The notes under the pieces: generated by a model
The model's database searches: none
What the model saw: only the letters and a program-made list of their open reading frames with translations
Told to the model about the DNA's origin: nothing
Shown here: positions 31,942 through 40,371 of the stretch, piece after piece
How positions within the stretch are numbered: the stretch's first letter is position 1
Layout: each line of letters begins with the position of its first letter
Position numbers and translations under genes: made by a program
NCBI GenBank assembly: GCA_021823625.1
Contig: JAKANS010000018.1
Span: 1 to 48,351, forward strand
Length of the DNA stretch: 48,351 bases
Direction of reading: 5' to 3'
DNA from: a bacterium
Lineage (GTDB): Bacteria; Verrucomicrobiota; Verrucomicrobiia; Limisphaerales; J093

Positions 31942-33540
31942 GTGTCGGGAATCGTCGCCATCGTCGGCCGGCCTAATGTCGGCAAGTCCGCCTTGTTTAA
32001 TCGCGTCGTGGGGCGGCGTATCGCCATCGTGCATGACCTGCCCGGCGTGACGCGCGACCGCATCAGCGCCGAGGCGGAGTGGCGCGGCCGGCGGTTCACG
32101 CTGCTCGACACCGGCGGCATCGGCCTGCTCCGCGGCGAGAAGGCGGACGACGTCATCCTCCGCGCGGCGCTCGACCAGGTGCAGGTGGCCCTTGAGTCGG
32201 CGGACGTGGTGGTGCAGGTGGTGAACGTGCAGGAAGGGGTGGTGCCGTTGGACCGCGAAGTGGCCCAGCGCCTGCGCCAGGCCGGCAAGCCGGTGTTGGT
32301 CGCCGTGAACAAGGCGGACAACCCGCGCACCGAGGCCGGTTTGCCGGAGTTCGCCGAACTGGGCTTCGACCAGCTCTTTCCGGTTTCGGCGATCCATGAA
32401 CGCGGCGTGGAGCCGTTGCTCGACGCCGCGGTGGCGTTGCTGCCGATTGCGGAAGCGAAGCCTGATGAACCGGCTGGCGAAACGGGAGTGACGCCGGAAC
32501 CAGGCGAGTCGCCGACCCCCGAACCGTCAGTCGCCGTACCGCTCAAGCTCGCCATCGTCGGCCGGCCCAACGTCGGCAAGTCGTCGATCATCAACGCCCT
32601 CACCCAGTCCGAACGCGTCATCGTCAGCTCGGTTCCCGGCACGACCCGCGATTCGGTGGATGTGCCCTTCGAGGTCGAGACCGAAGGCACGCGCGAGCGC
32701 TTCGTGCTCATCGACACTGCGGGCATGAGAAAGGCGCGGCGCGTCAACGAGTCGATCGAGTTCTTCAGCGTCAAGCGCGCGGAGGACTCGATCGCGCGGT
32801 GCGACATCGTGGTGTTCGTGCTCGACGCCGCGAGCGGCATTCTCGAACAGGACAAAAAGATCGCCGACAAGATCGTCGAGGCGCGCAAGGGCTGCATCGT
32901 GGTCATGAACAAGTGGGACCTCTACGCCGAGCAGGTGCGTCTGGCCCGCGAAGAAGCGGTGAGCAAATTGCGCAGCCGGGCGCCGCGCGAAGGTGGCGGA
33001 CAGCGAATGACCACCCTCGCCGAATTCGGGCAATGGGTGCAGGAGAAACTGTTCTTCCTCGACTACGCGCCGGTGATTTTCACCTCCGCCCACGACGGCA
33101 CGAACCTGGATCGCCTGCTCGAAGCGGTGCGATACGTGGCGGCGCAGTTGCAGCAGAAGGTGCCCACCGCCGTGTTGAACCGCACGCTGCGCGACGCCAT
33201 CGACCGCCGGCAACCGGTCAGCGTCAGCGGCAAGCGGCTCAAGTTTTTCTACGCCACGCAAACGCGCCAGGCGCCGCCGAGCTTCCTTCTCTTTGTGAGC
33301 GACAAGCGGCTGTATTCCGAGGCGTACGCCAAGTACCTGCGCGATCAGTTGCGGCAGGCCTTCGGCTTCGAAGGCTGCGCGTTGGTCCTGAACGCGCGCA
33401 ATCGCGAACAGACCGAAAACCCGCGGCCCGCGCCCCGACCCGCGCGCGGTCGGAGCCGAACCGGCCCGCGCGGCCCGCACCTTCACCGCCATCCGCCGGG
33501 CGCCCGCAAGCCGGCTCGCCGCGGACGGCGACGCCCCTGA
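31942..33540 (+). CDS. der: Ribosome-biogenesis GTPase Der (EngA), two G domains
   Basis: The 532-residue protein is the family's double-GTPase. G1 of the first domain is at about residues 9-16 (GRPNVGKS), with DTGGIGLL and NKAD further on. G1 of the second is at about 207-214 (GRPNVGKSS), with DTAGMRKARRVNESIEF and NKWD. A KH-like C-terminal domain follows (VSVSGKRLKFFYATQTRQAP). Der helps 50S subunit maturation. GTG 31942 is the start, because the first G domain begins at once. The linker between G domains is acidic. The last 40 residues are unusually Arg/Pro-rich, a basic tail not always present in the family. It is divergent from hcp. Confidence 0.93.
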   Translation: MSGIVAIVGRPNVGKSALFNRVVGRRIAIVHDLPGVTRDRISAEAEWRGRRFTLLDTGGIGLLRGEKADDVILRAALDQVQVALESADVVVQVVNVQEGVVPLDREVAQRLRQAGKPVLVAVNKADNPRTEAGLPEFAELGFDQLFPVSAIHERGVEPLLDAAVALLPIAEAKPDEPAGETGVTPEPGESPTPEPSVAVPLKLAIVGRPNVGKSSIINALTQSERVIVSSVPGTTRDSVDVPFEVETEGTRERFVLIDTAGMRKARRVNESIEFFSVKRAEDSIARCDIVVFVLDAASGILEQDKKIADKIVEARKGCIVVMNKWDLYAEQVRLAREEAVSKLRSRAPREGGGQRMTTLAEFGQWVQEKLFFLDYAPVIFTSAHDGTNLDRLLEAVRYVAAQLQQKVPTAVLNRTLRDAIDRRQPVSVSGKRLKFFYATQTRQAPPSFLLFVSDKRLYSEAYAKYLRDQLRQAFGFEGCALVLNARNREQTENPRPAPRPARGRSRTGPRGPHLHRHPPGARKPARRGRRRP

Positions 33541-33555
33541 ACGAAAGGACCGCCC

Positions 33556-34356
33556 ATGCCCTGGCCTGCTGATTACCACATGCACACGCCGCTCTGCCGG
33601 CACGCGGTTGGCGAACCCACCGACTACGCCGCCCACGCCGAGGCTCGGGGCCTGACTGAGATCGGTTTCTCGGACCATAGCCCGATGCGGCAGGACGATT
33701 TCGACGAGTGGCGGATGCGATTGGATCAACTCGACGAGTATGTCCAGCAGGTGGCGCGGGCCCGGCGCGACCACCCGAGGCTCGCGATCAAGCTGGCGCT
33801 GGAGGTCGATTACCTGCCCGGCCACGAAGCGTGGATTCGCGAGCTCGCGGCGCGGCATCCGTGGGATTACCTGATCGGCTCGGTCCATTACGTCTCCGAC
33901 TCCTGGGACATCGACAACCCGAAGAAGCTCTCGCAATGGCGCGAGCGCGACCCGTTCGAGGTGTGGGCGTTGTACTTTGAGCGCCTGACGATGGCCGCCG
34001 AGTCGGGGCTGTTCGAGATCATCGGCCACGCCGACCTGGCAAAAAAATTCTGCTTTTACCCCCAGCAGGATTGCACGCCGCTCTTCCGGCGGTTCCTCCA
34101 GGCCGCGAAGCAACGCGGGAGCGCCATCGAACTGAACACCGCCGGCCTGCGCAAAGACTGCCAGGAGATTTACCCCAGCCGGGCGATCCTCGGCCTGGCC
34201 CGGGAACTTGGCGTGCCCATCACGTTCGGTTCGGACGCGCACGCACCGGGCGAGGTAGGCGCCGATTTCGACCAGGCCGTGGCTCTGGCGCGCAGCGTGG
34301 GCTACACCCATTGCCGGCGGTTCACGCAGCGCCGCGCCCAGACCACGCTCATCTGA
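33556..34356 (+). CDS. PHP-family histidinol-phosphatase-like enzyme
   Basis: This 266-residue PHP-domain phosphatase of the HisJ class opens with the metal-binding motif DYHMHTPLCRHA (His8, His10, His16). Further marks are GFSDHSP, EVDYLPGHE, DYLIGSVHYV, HADL and FGSDAHAPGEVG in family order. The reaction in this family is removal of phosphate from histidinol phosphate, with metal ions. The start has a GAAAGGA ribosome site 7 bases before. It follows der by 15 bases, so it may be co-transcribed. As no other his gene is near, the specific substrate is a family-based inference; related PHP phosphatases with other substrates exist. Confidence 0.8.
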   Translation: MPWPADYHMHTPLCRHAVGEPTDYAAHAEARGLTEIGFSDHSPMRQDDFDEWRMRLDQLDEYVQQVARARRDHPRLAIKLALEVDYLPGHEAWIRELAARHPWDYLIGSVHYVSDSWDIDNPKKLSQWRERDPFEVWALYFERLTMAAESGLFEIIGHADLAKKFCFYPQQDCTPLFRRFLQAAKQRGSAIELNTAGLRKDCQEIYPSRAILGLARELGVPITFGSDAHAPGEVGADFDQAVALARSVGYTHCRRFTQRRAQTTLI

Positions 34357-34414
34357 CCCAACGCCCGCGCCCGTAGCGCCTCGGGTCCGTAATCGAGCCG
34401 GTTGGGACAATTAT

Positions 34415-34430
34415 TGTCGCAATTGCGACA
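34415..34430. promoter_or_regulatory. 16-bp perfect palindrome, candidate operator
   Basis: The word TGTCGCAATTGCGACA is a perfect palindrome, in an AT-rich spot (ATTATTGTCG..ACATAATTTG) between the histidinol-phosphatase stop and the methyltransferase stop. Palindromes of this form are typical operators of dimeric regulators. No gene starts immediately next to it except a possible 39-codon frame at 34450, which I do not trust. It may be the leftover operator of a lost gene. Confidence 0.4.
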
Positions 34431-34527
34431 TAATTTGTGCACGGGCAGCATGCTCTCTGCGCTGGACTTCGCCAGCGAGCAGATGATCCCCGGCCTCGAA
34501 ACAAGCGCGCCGAAACCGCGCATTACT

Positions 34528-35181
34528 CTACTCGAGGTTGCCACGGCCTGGGTTTGGTACGGAGTCGAATGACCTCCTCCCAATCAGCACCTCTTGGTGG
34601 TGGTCCGTAAGGCGCAGAACGGCAAAACCCGCACTCCGCAGCCACGCCTGCCAGTGCGCGAAACGGCTCGGCGGGTGCGGATGATGCCGGCCCTCCGCGG
34701 CATGGATCTCGTCCATCAACCGAAACCCACTCGGCGAGAAGTCAGCCAACACCAGTTTCCCGCCAGGCTTCAACACGCGCAGCATTTCGCCGAACACGCG
34801 CTCCGGGTCGTCGAGGTGATGAAAGACGTTCCAGGAAGTCACCGCATCAAAGCTCCCCGCCGGCCACGGCAGCCACCGCGCATCCTGGACGACGAACCGA
34901 ATGCGGTCGGCGACCCCCGCATACGCCGCCTCCAACCGCGCCTGCTGCTGTTCCTCGCCGCTCACGTCCACGGTGGTCACGTTGGCGACGTGCCGGACCA
35001 GCGGCACCACGAACCGGCCTTTGCCGGTGCCGATGTCCAGCACGCGGCCGCGCAGGGGCAGCGCCTGCTCGATCACAAACCGCACGCTGGCGTCCGGATC
35101 GAAGCCGAAGCGTCGGTGGGTGGCGTTGCGTTTCTGGAGCTGCCGGTGATTGGCAGCCGCGTCCTTCTGTTTTTGGCTCAT
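34528..35181 (-). CDS. Class I SAM-dependent methyltransferase
   Basis: The 217-residue protein has the Rossmann SAM-binding motif I (RVLDIGTGKGRF, near residues 45-56). The acidic end of strand 2 is VTTVDVSGEE, the D-A-R segment VVQDARWLPWPAGSFDAV is motif II/III, and the Methyltransf_11 tail contains LRVLKPGGKLVLAD. A polar N-terminal 40 residues precede the domain. Substrate is unknown; small-molecule or lipid methylation is most usual for this group. ATG 35181 gives a complete domain. It stands alone, 32 bases upstream of the LpxR gene's stop and on the same strand as LpxR. Confidence 0.8.
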   Translation of the reverse strand: MSQKQKDAAANHRQLQKRNATHRRFGFDPDASVRFVIEQALPLRGRVLDIGTGKGRFVVPLVRHVANVTTVDVSGEEQQQARLEAAYAGVADRIRFVVQDARWLPWPAGSFDAVTSWNVFHHLDDPERVFGEMLRVLKPGGKLVLADFSPSGFRLMDEIHAAEGRHHPHPPSRFAHWQAWLRSAGFAVLRLTDHHQEVLIGRRSFDSVPNPGRGNLE

Positions 35182-35213
35182 GCGGATGGCGCAGGGTGGA
35201 GATCGATGTCGGT

Positions 35214-36263
35214 TCAGAAGTGGTAAGTGACCGCGACGGCGCCAAATTTCGAGATCCGATCCTGGCCGTCAAATTCTTTTCCCCAGATCACGTAGGAAAA
35301 CGTCGCCTCGAACCGCCGGGTCCAGAGCGAGACGCCGAATTCGCCCGCCGGAAAGAACGGTTTCTCATGCACGCTGGGACCGTCCCGGAAGCTGTTCCCG
35401 TCCAGCGTCAGGTTGTGGGCGACCAGGTTGGCACCGCCCCCCGCGAACAGGTACGCGCCGAACTTCCGAGGCGCGGGCGTGCCGGCCCGGGACTGCGGAA
35501 AGGGCAGATTGCCCAGGCCGCGCATCAAGGTCGTGCCGAAATCGTCTGGCAGATGGTAGCCGAGGCGGAACTGCGCGTCCGCCTGGGCTTGAATGAGCAC
35601 GTTGCCAAGCATCGCCCCCACCATCGGAATGGCTTCGGCGCCCCAGCCGGTCTCCGACTCGAACAGCGTGTAACGGCGCCGGTGTTCATAGACCAGGTTC
35701 AGGATCGGCTCGTTCTTCAGTTGATAATTCCAGCCCTGCGGTTCGTCGTCGCCGATGAGCTTGTGGACGGCCTTCTGCGTTTCCTCCGCGAGCGACGCGG
35801 GACCGACCACGCCGGTGATCAGCTTCAGCCCGTGAAACCGGTTCTCATCCATGAACTGCGTCGAAAGCGCGCCGTAAAGCATGCCGGCATACGGGCGGTC
35901 GGCGGGGTCCGGTATGGGGCGGTTGATATCCGCGGGCGTCACCATGATCTGACCCAACTCGTAGCTCGCGATCCAGCGGCCGTCCTCGGCGCCGAACCAT
36001 TTCCAGAATCCGCCCAGCAATCCCGGCCCCTCGCGGGAAAACGCCAGCGAAATGCCGTTCGAGTAATTCTCGTCGGTGCCGGCCAGAGCATCGTTCTCCC
36101 AGCGCAGGGAGACGGCGTTGCGGGGCGCGGGCGGGGAGCCGAGCGCGGTGCCGGAGACGGGCGTCCGCGCGGGCGCCGCGCCGTCACCGCCCCATACCAC
36201 GGGCAAGGCCATCCCGCAGTTCAGACTGACTGCCAACACCCAAGATTTTCGTGACCGTTTCAT
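35214..36263 (-). CDS. LpxR-family outer-membrane lipid A deacylase
   Basis: The 349-residue protein has a signal peptide (first 25 or so residues) and the DUF2219/LpxR pattern: SLRWENDALAGTDENYSNGI with the conserved WEND...TD..Y[ST]NG motif, then DRPYAGMLYG, and a barrel made of many short alternating strands ending in AVTYHF, a terminal aromatic as in barrel proteins. LpxR enzymes remove the 3'-acyloxyacyl group of lipid A in the outer membrane using a calcium site at the WEND/TD region. ATG 36261-36263 starts the signal peptide; an upstream in-frame ATG would add 28 non-hydrophobic residues. Fits with LptD in a diderm. Other DUF2219 proteins have unproven activity. Confidence 0.75.
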   Translation of the reverse strand: MKRSRKSWVLAVSLNCGMALPVVWGGDGAAPARTPVSGTALGSPPAPRNAVSLRWENDALAGTDENYSNGISLAFSREGPGLLGGFWKWFGAEDGRWIASYELGQIMVTPADINRPIPDPADRPYAGMLYGALSTQFMDENRFHGLKLITGVVGPASLAEETQKAVHKLIGDDEPQGWNYQLKNEPILNLVYEHRRRYTLFESETGWGAEAIPMVGAMLGNVLIQAQADAQFRLGYHLPDDFGTTLMRGLGNLPFPQSRAGTPAPRKFGAYLFAGGGANLVAHNLTLDGNSFRDGPSVHEKPFFPAGEFGVSLWTRRFEATFSYVIWGKEFDGQDRISKFGAVAVTYHF

Positions 36264-36385
36264 AGTTCGTCGAAGGCAATCGCATTCTGGTCTGCCCACG
36301 TGACCGAAGCCCCCTGACCTTGGCGGCCTGTCCGCCGACTCTTCCACCGGCCGTGGTTCCGAGTCCGTCGCCCGGTTTACGACCG

Positions 36386-36663
36386 CTATTGAGTCGCGAG
36401 ACCCCGGATGGTTACATCAAAGAGCTTTGTGCCTCCTTTTCGTGAGAAGAGACTCGAACCCGGCAAACAAGGCTGGTTTCCCAACGGAAAGGCGTGCGTC
36501 CCGTGCCGCAGCAAAGCCAGCACCGCCAGACCCAGCATCAGCCCCGCCACGAAGCGGACGGCCACCTGCAGGCGCGTGTGGGTCAGGCGGAACAGCGCTG
36601 GCAACGAGCCACCCGCCCGCGACGCGAGAAACACCAGCCCGCAATAAAGCAGGAGCGAGTCAT
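36386..36663 (-). pseudogene. ZIP-type metal transporter, N-terminal remnant
   Basis: Reading from 36663 on the minus strand gives LLLYCGLVFLASRAGGSLPA, then LTHTRLQVAVRFVAGLMLGL followed by LALLRHGTHAFP. This matches the beginning of ZIP-family metal transporters, which have a first helix, a T-H-T-R loop, a helix with FVAGLMLG and then LLPHAxH. The only ATG (36661-36663) is out of frame by one base, so the start is broken. After HGTHAFP the homology is lost and the frame ends at 36386. The remaining six helices are absent. A decayed gene is the most likely explanation. Confidence 0.45.
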
Positions 36664-36847
36664 GGCGGCATCGTCCAGTGGCCGCCGCTGCCGGCAGACC
36701 CGGCCGCGACGCTGCCCTCCGGCCGCAGTTTAATGCGCAAACCGAGTCCCGGCGGATTGGCCGCGCGGCAGATCACGCAACGTGGGTGCTGGGCGCTCCG
36801 CAGGCGGGCGAATCGGGAGACGCCGGAACCGGGCAGAGGATTGGGTA

Positions 36848-37825
36848 TCAAAAGGTGCGCGATCGGCGTGAGCACGCGGCCGCCGCCGAAGCCCGCGCAG
36901 TGGTACGATAGAAAACCTGGCCGTCGCGCCGGACGCCCAGCACCCGCCCCTGAGCCTCCAGGTCGGCCAGGAACTTCACGACCTCGGCAGGTTTCATCAA
37001 CAGACCCTGGGCGACATGCTCGACCGTGCAGGGACGCCGCCGGAGCAGCGCCAGGATGGCTTGGCCGGAGAGCGGCGATGCCGCCGCTGCCCGGCGATTC
37101 CGCCCTCCGGCGATCACTTCCGCCGGCGGCTCGAACATCCGGGCGAGTTCCGCAAGGCGTTCCGGCGGGACGGCCATCGCATACTCCTCTGCGGGCGGGC
37201 GCACCGCCGTGTTCAACTGCACCTGGTCGGGCCGGATGCGCCGGGTCCAATCCGCAAGCTGACGCACTTGAGCGGGCAACGCGGTGTAGCCGCCAAGCAG
37301 CATGACTTCGAGCCAATACTGCCCGGAGAACTCGCGGCGCAAGGCTTCCAAACCGTCCACGAGTCGCTCGAAGGTGATTTCGCGATGCGGCCGGTTGATG
37401 AAGTCGAACCGTTCCGCATCGGGCGCGTCGAGCGACGGCAACACGACATCCGCGAGTGCGACCTCCTCACGCACCGGTTTCTGCCACAGCAACGAACCGT
37501 TGGTGAGGACCGCGACAGGCACGGCGGTCATGGCCTGGAGGTGCGCGATGAGCTCACCCAGGCGCGAGTACAGCGTCGGTTCGCCGGACCCGCTCAACGT
37601 GATGTAATCGGGCCGGCACGCGAGCTTGCCTTTCAACTCGTCCAGCACCGCGTCCAGCGGCACCCACTCCTTTCGTTCGACGGTCTTGCAGGTGGTGCGG
37701 CCCAACTGACAATAGATGCAGTCGTAGCTGCACGTCTTGAACGGCACCAAATCCACCCCCAGCGACCGCCCCAATCGGCGGGAAGACACGGGGCCGAAGA
37801 CGGGCTGTGGTCGTTGGTATTTCAT
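36848..37825 (-). CDS. Radical SAM enzyme with C-terminal winged-helix-like domain
   Basis: The 325-residue protein opens MKYQRPQPVFGPVSSRRLGR and has the radical SAM cluster CSYDCIYC (Cys32, Cys36, Cys39), then YITLSGSGEPTLY (the GEP motif) and VLTNGSLL. Opening and motifs match the COG0731-like group (MoaA/wyosine-like relatives). The last 80 residues (for example LSGQAILALLRRRPCTVEHV and KPAEVVKFLADLEAQGRV) look like a small DNA- or protein-binding winged helix. The extreme C-terminus (after FYRTTA) looks like read-through. The substrate is unknown. It is the last of three genes: ferritin-like, CooC-like ATPase, radical SAM, with 19 bases between it and the ATPase. ATG 37825 is chosen since family homology starts there. 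Confidence 0.8.
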   Translation of the reverse strand: MKYQRPQPVFGPVSSRRLGRSLGVDLVPFKTCSYDCIYCQLGRTTCKTVERKEWVPLDAVLDELKGKLACRPDYITLSGSGEPTLYSRLGELIAHLQAMTAVPVAVLTNGSLLWQKPVREEVALADVVLPSLDAPDAERFDFINRPHREITFERLVDGLEALRREFSGQYWLEVMLLGGYTALPAQVRQLADWTRRIRPDQVQLNTAVRPPAEEYAMAVPPERLAELARMFEPPAEVIAGGRNRRAAAASPLSGQAILALLRRRPCTVEHVAQGLLMKPAEVVKFLADLEAQGRVLGVRRDGQVFYRTTARASAAAACSRRSRTF

Positions 37826-37844
37826 GGCGGCTTGGGCTGGGGGA

Positions 37845-38789
37845 TCAATGACTTTCGGGCTCGGCGGCCGACTCGGCTGCGGGTTTTTCGGCGCAGCCGC
37901 CCCGTTCCTGCTCCAGCGCGCGAACGATCTTGGCCGCTTCGGCCTCCGCCGTCGCGCTGTAGAGCGGCGCGCCTTCCAACCACGCCTGGCGGAGGCTGGC
38001 ATCCTCCCGAATGGAGGCCACGACCTGGATTTCCACTTCCAGCAGGCGTTGCCACAGGAAATGCTCGGTGTCGTTGTCGGGCACTTTGTTGAGCACATAG
38101 AGGACACCCTGCGTGCGGGCTTCCTGGAAGGTGCGCCGGGTCAGCGCGACCAATTCGGGCGAGGCGAGGTGCCGCGTCGCGGGCGGAACGCCCGCGCGCA
38201 TCTGGTCCAGCAACAACTTCATGATGACGGCGGCGCGCACGCCCGCGTAGCTGGGGTCCATCACCACGATCACCCAGTCCAGGCTGGTCACCACGCCGCG
38301 CGAGGCATCCTCGATGCCGGCCTTGAAATCCACCACCGTCACCGGCGCCGCGCCTGCAGGCTCGAAGGCGAAGTCGCGGGCGATCTTGGTCATCGGGCCG
38401 TCGCAACCCGCCCCCGGGCCGAGCAAACCGACCTTGCCGGCAAGAAACACGCGGATGCCTTCCGGCGTCCGGCCGACGAATCGATCGGGCAACTGTTCCG
38501 GCGCAACGTGTGCCCCCGCCATCGGCACCGGATCGTCCACCGGACACGTTACCCGCCCGCCGCTGAACACCGTGCCGCCGAACCAATCCAGGAGCGAGTC
38601 GGGCGTCCGGTCCGCGCCCAGGGCCTGCGACAGCCCTTCGTTGGTGGAATCGGCGTCCACCACGTTCACGGTGTAACCGGCCCGGGCCAGCGCCTTGGCC
38701 AGCAGGACAGCGCAGGTGCTCTTGCCGCTCCCACCGCGGCCAAACAGTCCGAGGCGCTGACCGGCGAGCGGTTTGCGTTCGCGATTCAT
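37845..38789 (-). CDS. CooC/MinD-type P-loop ATPase
   Basis: The 314-residue protein has a deviant Walker A, GRGGSGKST at residues 17-25. It continues with NVVDADSTNEGLSQALG, LLGPGAGCDGPMTKIARDF, TVVDFKAGIEDASRG, and LYVLNKVPDNDTE. These are hallmarks of the CooC-like branch of SIMIBI ATPases, which deliver nickel or assemble metal centres for CO dehydrogenase and related enzymes. The presence of a Lys/Gly pair and a GAGCDGPM motif supports a metallochaperone-like role, but no CO dehydrogenase gene is in the window. It lies between a ferritin-like protein (4-base gap) and a radical SAM enzyme (19-base gap). The Glu/Ala-rich C-terminal tail is disordered. Confidence 0.72.
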   Translation of the reverse strand: MNRERKPLAGQRLGLFGRGGSGKSTCAVLLAKALARAGYTVNVVDADSTNEGLSQALGADRTPDSLLDWFGGTVFSGGRVTCPVDDPVPMAGAHVAPEQLPDRFVGRTPEGIRVFLAGKVGLLGPGAGCDGPMTKIARDFAFEPAGAAPVTVVDFKAGIEDASRGVVTSLDWVIVVMDPSYAGVRAAVIMKLLLDQMRAGVPPATRHLASPELVALTRRTFQEARTQGVLYVLNKVPDNDTEHFLWQRLLEVEIQVVASIREDASLRQAWLEGAPLYSATAEAEAAKIVRALEQERGGCAEKPAAESAAEPESH

Positions 38790-38793
38790 GGGC

Positions 38794-39213
38794 TCAGATT
38801 CCTTTCAGCAAGCGGCGCCATTCGCGGCCGTGCCCGGCTTCGTCCGCCGCCATTTCCTCCAGCTTCAGCTTCAATTCAGGGAGCTCGAGCTGCTCCGTCA
38901 GTTTCGCGTGAGCCAGATAGTTGGCCACGTCCTCGGCCTCCAGTTTCACATCCAGCCCGAGCATGCCCTTCAGGTCGGCAGGTTTGTCGAACGGCTTGGG
39001 CGTGGTGGTTGGCTCGCCCCCGAGGTCTTGAATCACGTCCATCAGGAAGGCGGCGTGGCCCAGTTCGTCTTGCGCTTCCGTGGCGAGGAGTTCGCGCAAC
39101 TCCGCCGCCAGCAGTCCGTAACACCTGAAGGCTTGGTAGGTGTACCGGATGACGGTGCCGAGTTCGGCCGCCAGGTCTTCGTTCCATCCGCGGATCAGGT
39201 TTTCTTTGGTCAT
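38794..39213 (-). CDS. Ferritin-like di-iron protein
   Basis: The 139-residue protein is a four-helix bundle with the Glu/His pattern of the ferritin-like superfamily: ELGTVIRYTYQAF, EAQDELGHAAFLMDVIQDLG and EMAADEAGHGREWRRLL, where ExxxH pairs (EAQDELGH and ADEAGHG) can bind two iron ions. It resembles bacterioferritin/Dps-like proteins or rubrerythrin cores without the rubredoxin part. Iron storage or oxidation/peroxide handling is likely. ATG 39211-39213 gives a compact domain; earlier in-frame codons are unrelated. It heads an operon with a CooC-like ATPase and a radical SAM enzyme, downstream of a dyad at 39244-39259. Confidence 0.75.
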   Translation of the reverse strand: MTKENLIRGWNEDLAAELGTVIRYTYQAFRCYGLLAAELRELLATEAQDELGHAAFLMDVIQDLGGEPTTTPKPFDKPADLKGMLGLDVKLEAEDVANYLAHAKLTEQLELPELKLKLEEMAADEAGHGREWRRLLKGI

Positions 39214-39243
39214 GGCGTTGACGAGTCGTGATGCGAGGCTGGC

Positions 39244-39259
39244 ATGCTTCACAAAGCAT
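39244..39259. promoter_or_regulatory. Inverted repeat upstream of ferritin-like gene, candidate operator
   Basis: ATGCTT-CACA-AAGCAT is a 6-4-6 perfect inverted repeat, 31 bases upstream of the ferritin-like gene's start. The position fits an operator or activator site for the three-gene operon. The regulator is unknown and the motif could be chance. Confidence 0.35.
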
Positions 39260-39608
39260 CCACCTGCCTTCACAGTTCGACACGACCTCCGCACGGACCG
39301 TGCCAGCCTTGCGGGAGACAAGCGCAATGGGGGCCGGGCCGTTGGATGCAGCGTCGGCTTGCCACTGCTGGGCCTCAACCAACACACCGGACCGGAGCAG
39401 GCTGCAACAGTGCCCGAGGCGGGGCGTTGCAAAATGAGAGTGATGGCCGGCGAAACGGCTTCGCGTCCGCGGGCCACGATTGCGGGCCGCCAGTTCGTTT
39501 ATGCAGCCGTGGATTCAGCAATGACCGCGGCGTCCTCGGTTTTGTGGAATGCTGGCCAAATACACTCGTCGAAACCGCGAGCGCGTTCGGCAACGCCTCG
39601 GGCTTCCG
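39260..39608. other. Gap without a gene between the racemase and ferritin operon
   Basis: About 350 bases lie between the end of the Asp/Glu racemase gene and the operator region of the ferritin-like operon. I see no frame with coding character on either strand. The racemase transcript end and the operon promoter must lie here, but no convincing terminator or -35/-10 pair is seen. Confidence 0.4.
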
Positions 39609-40304
39609 CTACGTCTGCAGCGCGCGCTCGACGGCTGTCCGCGCATGGATCCGGGTGGTGTCGAACAACGGCACCGGGCCATCCCCATCGTTGAGCAGCA
39701 GGCCCAGTTCGGTGCAGCCAAGGATGACGCCTTCTGCGCCTTGTTGCGCGAGTTGATCCATGACGCCACGGAGACGGACTTTGGATTCTGGCCGCAGGCA
39801 TCCGACACACAACTCGTCGTAAATGATGCGATGCACCGCTCCGCGTTCGGGGGCGTCAGGCACGACCACCTCCAGGCCGCCCGGCCGTTCCAGGCGACCG
39901 CGGTAGAAATCCTCTTCCATCGTGAAGCGTGTGCCCAGCAGCCCGATCCGCCGGAAGCCCGCGCGCCTCACCTGCTCGGCCGTGGCGTCGGCGATGTGCA
40001 GCAACGGAATGCGGAGGCCCGACTGCAGGGCGTCGGCCACCTTGTGCATGGTATTGGTGCAAAGCAGGACGAAGTCGGCCCCCGCAATCTCCACGCTGCG
40101 GGCCGACGCGACTAGGAACTGGGTGGCCTCCGCCCAGCGGCCCGCGCGCTGCAGGGCCTCGATGTCGGCAAAGTCCACCGAGCAGAGAATGCAGCGGGCG
40201 GAATGCAAGCCACCCAGCCGCTCTTTTATCATTTCGTTGATGAGGCGGTAGTATTCCAACGTCGATTCCCAACTCATGCCACCAACCAGGCCAATGGTTT
40301 TCAT
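39609..40304 (-). CDS. Aspartate/glutamate racemase family protein
   Basis: The 231-residue protein opens MKTIGLVGGMSWESTLEYY and has both catalytic cysteine motifs: LLCTNTMHK (near residue 83) and GCTELGLLL (near residue 195). GMSWEST and the cysteine pair place it with the aspartate racemase/YgeA group, which interconverts L- and D-amino acids without cofactor. Length is as expected. The start is ATG 40302-40304. The gene is surrounded by redox genes but has no obvious link to them. Confidence 0.85.
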   Translation of the reverse strand: MKTIGLVGGMSWESTLEYYRLINEMIKERLGGLHSARCILCSVDFADIEALQRAGRWAEATQFLVASARSVEIAGADFVLLCTNTMHKVADALQSGLRIPLLHIADATAEQVRRAGFRRIGLLGTRFTMEEDFYRGRLERPGGLEVVVPDAPERGAVHRIIYDELCVGCLRPESKVRLRGVMDQLAQQGAEGVILGCTELGLLLNDGDGPVPLFDTTRIHARTAVERALQT

Positions 40305-40371
40305 GTCCGCATTCGTGCTTCATTCTGACGCCGGCAAGGTTTACCGGAAACCGGGGCCGCTTTCGTTGGCC

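Noticed and set aside
32527..34410. Long minus-strand frame opposite der and the PHP phosphatase
   Set aside because: Shadow of two convincing plus-strand genes; no motif of its own.
34450..34569. Possible 39-codon plus-strand gene after the palindrome
   Set aside because: No ribosome site, no recognisable pattern, and it overlaps the methyltransferase 3' end; not enough to support a gene.
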